Translations under genes and position numbers: made by a program
Notes under the pieces: model-generated
What the model was told of the DNA's origin: nothing
The model's database searches: none
Seen by the model: the letters and a program-made list of their open reading frames with translations, nothing else
From: Planococcus glaciei
GTDB lineage: Bacteria > Bacillota > Bacilli > Bacillales_A > Planococcaceae
DNA: 64,000 bases
Direction: 5' to 3'
NCBI RefSeq assembly: GCF_900099655.1
Contig: NZ_FNDC01000001.1
Span: forward strand, 186,001-250,000
In this document: positions 61,001 to 64,000 of the stretch, piece after piece
Layout: every line of letters begins with the position of its first letter
Numbering within the stretch: position 1 is the stretch's first letter

Positions 61001-62618
61001 CCCGAATGGCATCGATCGGCGGATTGGTGACTTGGGCAAATAACTGCTTGAAATAATTGTACAAAAGCTGCGGTTTTTTCGATAAAACCGCCAACGGAGA
61101 ATCATAGCCCATAGAACCGACCGGATCTTTTCCGTCTGTCGAGAGCGGCTTGACGATTTTTTGCAATTCTTCCGTCGTATAGCCGAAAGCCAGCTGCTGT
61201 TCCAGCAACACCGACGCAAGGTCAGCGTTTTGGTTGGCTGCCATTTCCGGTTCCGGAAGGTCTTCTAGGTCCATCATATTGTTTTCAATCCAATCGCGGT
61301 ACGGCTGCTCCGCGGCGATCTCCAGCTTGATTTCTTCGTCGGGAATAATTTTTCCGGCTTCCAGGTCAACCAACAGCATTTTCCCTGGGTGCAATCGTTC
61401 TTTGTAAATGATGTCATCCGCAAAGATATCGAGTGCCCCGACTTCGGAACCGAGCACGATCATGCCGCTTTTCGTCACGTAGTAACGGGCAGGCCGCAAA
61501 CCGTTGCGATCCAGGCACGCCGCAATTTGCTTGCCGTCCGTAAAAACGAGCGCCGCCGGTCCATCCCATGGCTCCATCAGAGTGCTGTGGTATTCGTAAA
61601 AATCCTTTTTCTCCTGCTTGATTGTCGGATCGTTCACCCAAGGCTCGGGCACCATCATCATAGCGGTATGGGCAAGAGATCTTCCAGACAAATGCAAAAA
61701 TTCAAAGCAGTTATCGAACATGGAGGAATCGCTTCCGGTTTCGTCGATGACCGGCAAGACTTTCTTCAGGTCTTCATCATTGAAATATGGCGAAGTGCAA
61801 AGTTCCTGCCGCGCGCGCATCCAGTTGACATTCCCTCTTAAGGTGTTGAACTCACCGTTATGGATCGAATAGCGGTTCGGATGGGATCGCTGCCAGCTGG
61901 GGAATGTATTGGTACTGAACCGGGAGTGGACAAGCGCAAGCGCTGATTTAAATTCCGGATGATTAAGATCAATGTAAAACGAATCCAGCTGCTCCGGAAT
62001 CAGCATGCCTTTGTAAACAATCGTGCTAGATGACAGACTGCTGAAATACACATCTTTATATTTTTCTTCCAAGCCCATTTCCTGTTCAATCCGTTTGCGG
62101 ATGATATACAGGCGGCGTTCCAAATCCATACGGTCCGTCAAATCTTCTGAAGCGCCGATAAATACTTGGCGGATGACCGGTTTTGTTTTAGATGCCACTT
62201 TACCGACGAATGAATCATTGACTGGAACCGGGCGCCAACCTAAACAGTTTTGCCCTTCTTCTTTTACAATCCGGCGAATAATTTCCTTGATTTCCATACG
62301 CAGGTCGTAATCTTTCGGCATAAACAGCATGCCGATTCCATATTTTCCTTCATCCGGTAAAGTGATACCTTCTTTGTCGCATTGTTTCTGAAAAAAGCGG
62401 TGCGGGATTTGAGTCAGGATTCCTGCTCCGTCTCCCGTGCTCGTATCGGAAGATTGGCCGCCCCGATGTTCCAGGTTGCAAAGAATATTTACGGCGTTCT
62501 GAACAATGGCATGTGATTTTTCACCATTTATATTGGCAATCATTCCAATTCCGCAAGCTTCGTGCTCCTGGTCCGGTTGGTATAAGCCTTGCTGTCGCGG
62601 GTATTCTTTCATTTTCAT
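58026..62618 (-). CDS. gltB: Glutamate synthase (NADPH), large subunit
   Basis: A 1530-residue enzyme. A short propeptide (about 21 residues) ends before the N-terminal nucleophile Cys in EACGIGMIANINGE, which releases ammonia from glutamine. The central and FMN domains follow, with the 3Fe-4S cysteines in VCHLDTCPVGIATQNPELR (about residue 1150); the GXGXG-rich C-terminal helix domain (GGRVAILGKTGKNFAAGMSGG) is complete. It makes two glutamates from glutamine and 2-oxoglutarate. B. subtilis names the same gene gltA. GAGGGAGGC precedes ATG 62618. A cre site lies 129 bases upstream. Confidence 0.96.
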   Translation of the reverse strand: MKMKEYPRQQGLYQPDQEHEACGIGMIANINGEKSHAIVQNAVNILCNLEHRGGQSSDTSTGDGAGILTQIPHRFFQKQCDKEGITLPDEGKYGIGMLFMPKDYDLRMEIKEIIRRIVKEEGQNCLGWRPVPVNDSFVGKVASKTKPVIRQVFIGASEDLTDRMDLERRLYIIRKRIEQEMGLEEKYKDVYFSSLSSSTIVYKGMLIPEQLDSFYIDLNHPEFKSALALVHSRFSTNTFPSWQRSHPNRYSIHNGEFNTLRGNVNWMRARQELCTSPYFNDEDLKKVLPVIDETGSDSSMFDNCFEFLHLSGRSLAHTAMMMVPEPWVNDPTIKQEKKDFYEYHSTLMEPWDGPAALVFTDGKQIAACLDRNGLRPARYYVTKSGMIVLGSEVGALDIFADDIIYKERLHPGKMLLVDLEAGKIIPDEEIKLEIAAEQPYRDWIENNMMDLEDLPEPEMAANQNADLASVLLEQQLAFGYTTEELQKIVKPLSTDGKDPVGSMGYDSPLAVLSKKPQLLYNYFKQLFAQVTNPPIDAIREHIITAARTTIGAEGNLVRPGPESSRHIRLETPILTNLQLEKLRQQKIEGFKVVTLPILFPKAGGPQAMEQELEALFIKADEAFKAGATLLILSDRGVNKEYAAIPALLAVSGLHHHLIRQGTRIKMSLLIETAEAREVHHFAMLLGYGAEGINPYLAFRSINELIAIDDITGIPFEEAEANYVNAVTDGIIKVLSKMGISTIQSYRGAQIFEAVGIHMDVIDRYFTRTSSRLGGIGLDIIAKEVLMRHEQAYPERVAGDTFLQPGDEYQYRANGETHQYNPSTIHTLQHACRTNNYEAFKKYTNLLTKETSNVQSLRGLMAFKKRTPVPIEEVESIEEICARFKTGAMSFGSISQEAHEALAIAMNRIGGRSNSGEGGEQVARFIPDKNGDNRRSAIKQVASGRFGVTSHYLVNADEIQIKVAQGAKPGEGGHLPGKKVYPWVAEVRGSTPGVELISPPPHHDIYSIEDLAELIFNLKNANPTARISVKLVSAVGVGTIAAGVAKGRADLVLISGYDGGTGAAPKTSLKHTGLPWEIGLAETHQTLMLNGLRDRIVVETDGKMMTGRDVVVAALLGAEEYGFSTAPLVVLGCVMMRVCHLDTCPVGIATQNPELRKKYMGDPEHVANFMRFIAREARELMAELGFRTINEMIGRTDVLEANKAIDHWKAEGIDLSALLYQPDLPEKVGRYATVKQNHELEKTLDCQELLPRCEKAIETGERVEVTTAIRNIHRATGTIVGSAISKKYGAEGLPEDTINLNFKGSAGQAFGAFTPKGMTMKLVGDANDFVGKGLSGGKIITYPAGDSTFLPENNIIIGNVAFYGASAGEAYIYGLAGERFAVRNSGANIVVEGVGDHGCEYMTGGRVAILGKTGKNFAAGMSGGIAYVLDEDGTFGNRCNAEMVHLQPMADPAEIEELREMIAKHVGYTNSKNGKRLLANWEIYSAKFVRVIPKAYLKINERINNLQNSGMSKFDAEMAAFEESKMAGAGK

Positions 62619-62746
62619 AAAAATGCCTCCCTCTATTACACATAACTACTGTAATGTCAGAATATTTTAACACAATCTACGCATATATATACAGTTTTTT
62701 TTCGTAAAAAAATGCATTTTTTATTTGAAAAACACTTAAAATTTAT

Positions 62747-62761
62747 TGAAAACGCTTACAT
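62747..62761 (-). promoter_or_regulatory. cre site (CcpA) upstream of gltB
   Basis: Minus-strand ATGTAAGCGTTTTCA, an exact match to WTGNAANCGNWNNCW, 129-143 bases before the gltB start. The location upstream of the likely promoter fits activation as well as repression. Confidence 0.75.
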
Positions 62762-62826
62762 ACCAATACTATACCAATTCTACCTCTCCAATATTCTGAT
62801 GAATATATATACATAAATGCAAATAA

Positions 62827-62853
62827 AAAAGCCCTACTCCATGTAGGGCTTTT
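62827..62853 (-). terminator. Terminator of recQ
   Basis: Perfect 11-bp stem AAAAGCCCTAC / GTAGGGCTTTT with a 5-nt loop and minus-strand T tract. Confidence 0.85.
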
Positions 62854-62867
62854 CCGGTTTTACACTC

Positions 62868-64000
62868 CTATTTTACCGTTTCTCCAGAAGAACGAATGGC
62901 TTCAAGAAACGCTTCTCCATATTTTTCGAGTTTATTCGCGCCGACGCCGTTCACTTCCAGGAAATCTTCTGCAGTACGAGGGCGCCGAGCGCACATATCC
63001 TGCAAAGTTTTATCTGAGAAGATGACAAACGGCGGAACCCCGCCTTGATCGGCAAGTTCCTTCCGGATTTTGCGCAGTTCTTCAAACAAGGGGTCATTTT
63101 CCGCAATGCGCTTGGTGACAACTGCTCCTTTTCGCATCACTTTCCGTTTGCCGAGCAGGACATCCCTGCCGCCGTCCGGCACGTAAATGGTCGGATACGC
63201 CCCTTGTTCTACGGCGAGCAGTTCCTGTGAAATCATGAATTCGATCAAGTTAGATACTTCTTTAGCCGACTGGTGTTTTAAAATGCCATACGTCGACAGT
63301 TTATCGAAACCGAAATCCAGGATTTTTTTATTGCGCGAGCCTGTCAGCACCTGTGCTGTCATCATCTTCCCGAATTTCTGCCCCATCCGCACCACGCAAG
63401 ACAGCACCATTTGCACATCTTTCGTCACGTCCTGGCTTTCCCGCTCGTCGTTGCAGCTGCCGCAATGTCCGCAAGGTTCAGCCTGCAGGTCTCCGAAGTA
63501 ATGAATGATAAATTGCTGCAGGCAATTTTCAGTATGGCAATAATCGACCATCGCCTGCAGTTTCACCAGTTCACCCGGAATCCGGCTCGGGTCCTGTGCC
63601 TGATCGATTAAAAAGCGCTGGGTTTGCACGTCCTGGGATGCATACAACACGATGCACTCACTCGGCAATCCATCACGGCCTGCACGCCCGGCTTCCTGAT
63701 AGTAGCTTTCCATGTTTTTCGGCAGCTGGTAATGGATCACGTAGCGGATATTGGATTTGTTGATGCCCATTCCGAAAGCATTGGTCGCCACCATCACGTT
63801 TACTTCATCGTTCAAAAATTGTTCCTGTCCGGCTTTCCGCTCCGCATCCGGCATTCCGGCATGGTATCTGGCCGCTTTTACACCTTTTTTAACCAGCATA
63901 TCGTAAACCGAATCCACGGTTTTGCGGGTAGCGGCGTAAATGATGCCTGCCTCTTTATCGTTTTTCTTTACATACTCTTTTACAAACCGCTCACGGTCCT
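62868..64000 (-). CDS. recQ: ATP-dependent DNA helicase RecQ, C-terminal part (cut by window edge)
   Basis: The visible part encodes about 377 residues to the stop at 62868; the frame stays open to base 64000, so the start lies outside the window. Helicase motifs IV-VI are present (AGIIYAATRKTVDSVY, VATNAFGMGINKSNIRYVIHYQLPKNMESYYQEAGRAGRDG), followed by the RecQ zinc-binding cysteines (CHTENCLQQFIIHYFG, CGHCGSCND), the winged helix, and an HRDC domain near the end (KTLQDMCARRPRTAEDFLEVNGVGANKLEKYGEAFL). It unwinds recombination and replication intermediates. Confidence 0.93.
   Translation of the reverse strand, partial: DRERFVKEYVKKNDKEAGIIYAATRKTVDSVYDMLVKKGVKAARYHAGMPDAERKAGQEQFLNDEVNVMVATNAFGMGINKSNIRYVIHYQLPKNMESYYQEAGRAGRDGLPSECIVLYASQDVQTQRFLIDQAQDPSRIPGELVKLQAMVDYCHTENCLQQFIIHYFGDLQAEPCGHCGSCNDERESQDVTKDVQMVLSCVVRMGQKFGKMMTAQVLTGSRNKKILDFGFDKLSTYGILKHQSAKEVSNLIEFMISQELLAVEQGAYPTIYVPDGGRDVLLGKRKVMRKGAVVTKRIAENDPLFEELRKIRKELADQGGVPPFVIFSDKTLQDMCARRPRTAEDFLEVNGVGANKLEKYGEAFLEAIRSSGETVK

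Noticed and set aside
62655..62672. TnrA-like site TGTTAAAATATTCTGACA before gltB
   Set aside because: The spacing between half-sites is one base too long for TGTNANAWWWTNTNACA; not called.
1..64000. CRISPR arrays, tRNA, rRNA, T-box or known riboswitches
   Set aside because: No regularly spaced direct repeats, no T-box antiterminator sequence and no tRNA-like fold were found by eye in the intergenic regions.

Overview
The window reads as a chromosomal segment of a pigmented, non-sporulating Gram-positive coccus of the Planococcaceae/Caryophanaceae, most likely Planococcus or a close relative. This is inferred from AGGAGG-type ribosome binding sites with frequent TTG/GTG starts, Bacillus-like regulatory sites (cre, WalR, CodY-like), Bacillus-type gene families, and above all a C30 carotenoid cluster that includes a CruF-type hydratase. 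No rRNA, tRNA, CRISPR array, prophage or intact insertion sequence was seen. The last gene (recQ, minus strand) runs off the right edge.

Layout. 1-3.0 kb: small housekeeping enzymes on the minus strand (GNAT, Nudix, YkuE-like phosphoesterase, CBS protein, VOC protein). 3.1-6.6 kb: a translationally coupled operon (GntR regulator, DUF1648/DUF5808 membrane protein, PLDc_N membrane peptide, ABC ATPase, ABC permease) behind a clear sigma-A promoter with two matching inverted-repeat operators. 6.6-12 kb: MgtC, MsrA, isoaspartyl methyltransferase, CtaG plus DUF2243, a duplicated DUF2294 protein and two small proteins. 12-28 kb: topoisomerase III, a TrkA-C protein, exported M28 peptidase, OsmC, a PfkB kinase, an MtnU/MtnE-like pair, an exported purple-acid-phosphatase-like enzyme, signal peptidase I, formamidase and a SEC-C protein. 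28.1-28.3 kb: an intergenic DnaA-box cluster. 28.3-33.1 kb: thioesterase, AAC(3)-family protein, a Fic/VbhA-type toxin-antitoxin pair, a repeat-filled interval, and DUF779 plus aldehyde dehydrogenase with a cre site. 33.3-39.1 kb: RluF-like pseudouridine synthase, an unknown protein, cupin, lipoprotein, and an amino-acid ABC importer next to an RpiR regulator.

39.5-47.5 kb holds two convergent carotenoid operons: cruF, PlsC-like acyltransferase, crtQ-like glycosyltransferase and crtP-like oxidase on the plus strand; two crtN-like desaturases and crtM on the minus strand. Almost every junction is an ATGA overlap. Together they predict a hydrated, oxidised, glycosylated and probably acylated C30 carotenoid. 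47.9-50.6 kb: a YocH-like wall hydrolase with a WalR site, the DbpA helicase, and two tandem structured repeats. 50.6-53.9 kb: a circularly permuted ATP-grasp protein with an alpha-E/transglutaminase fusion. 54-56.2 kb: a YtxH-like protein, a cupin/HD-GYP protein and an exported coiled-coil protein. 56.5-62.6 kb: gltB-gltD glutamate synthase with a cre site, then partial recQ.

The items most worth following are the DnaA-box cluster (28173-28316), the tandem repeats with compensatory stem changes (50281-50517), the alpha-E/transglutaminase fusion, the repeat insertion bounded by duplicated hairpins (30629-31132), and the carotenoid cluster with its extra desaturase and acyltransferase.
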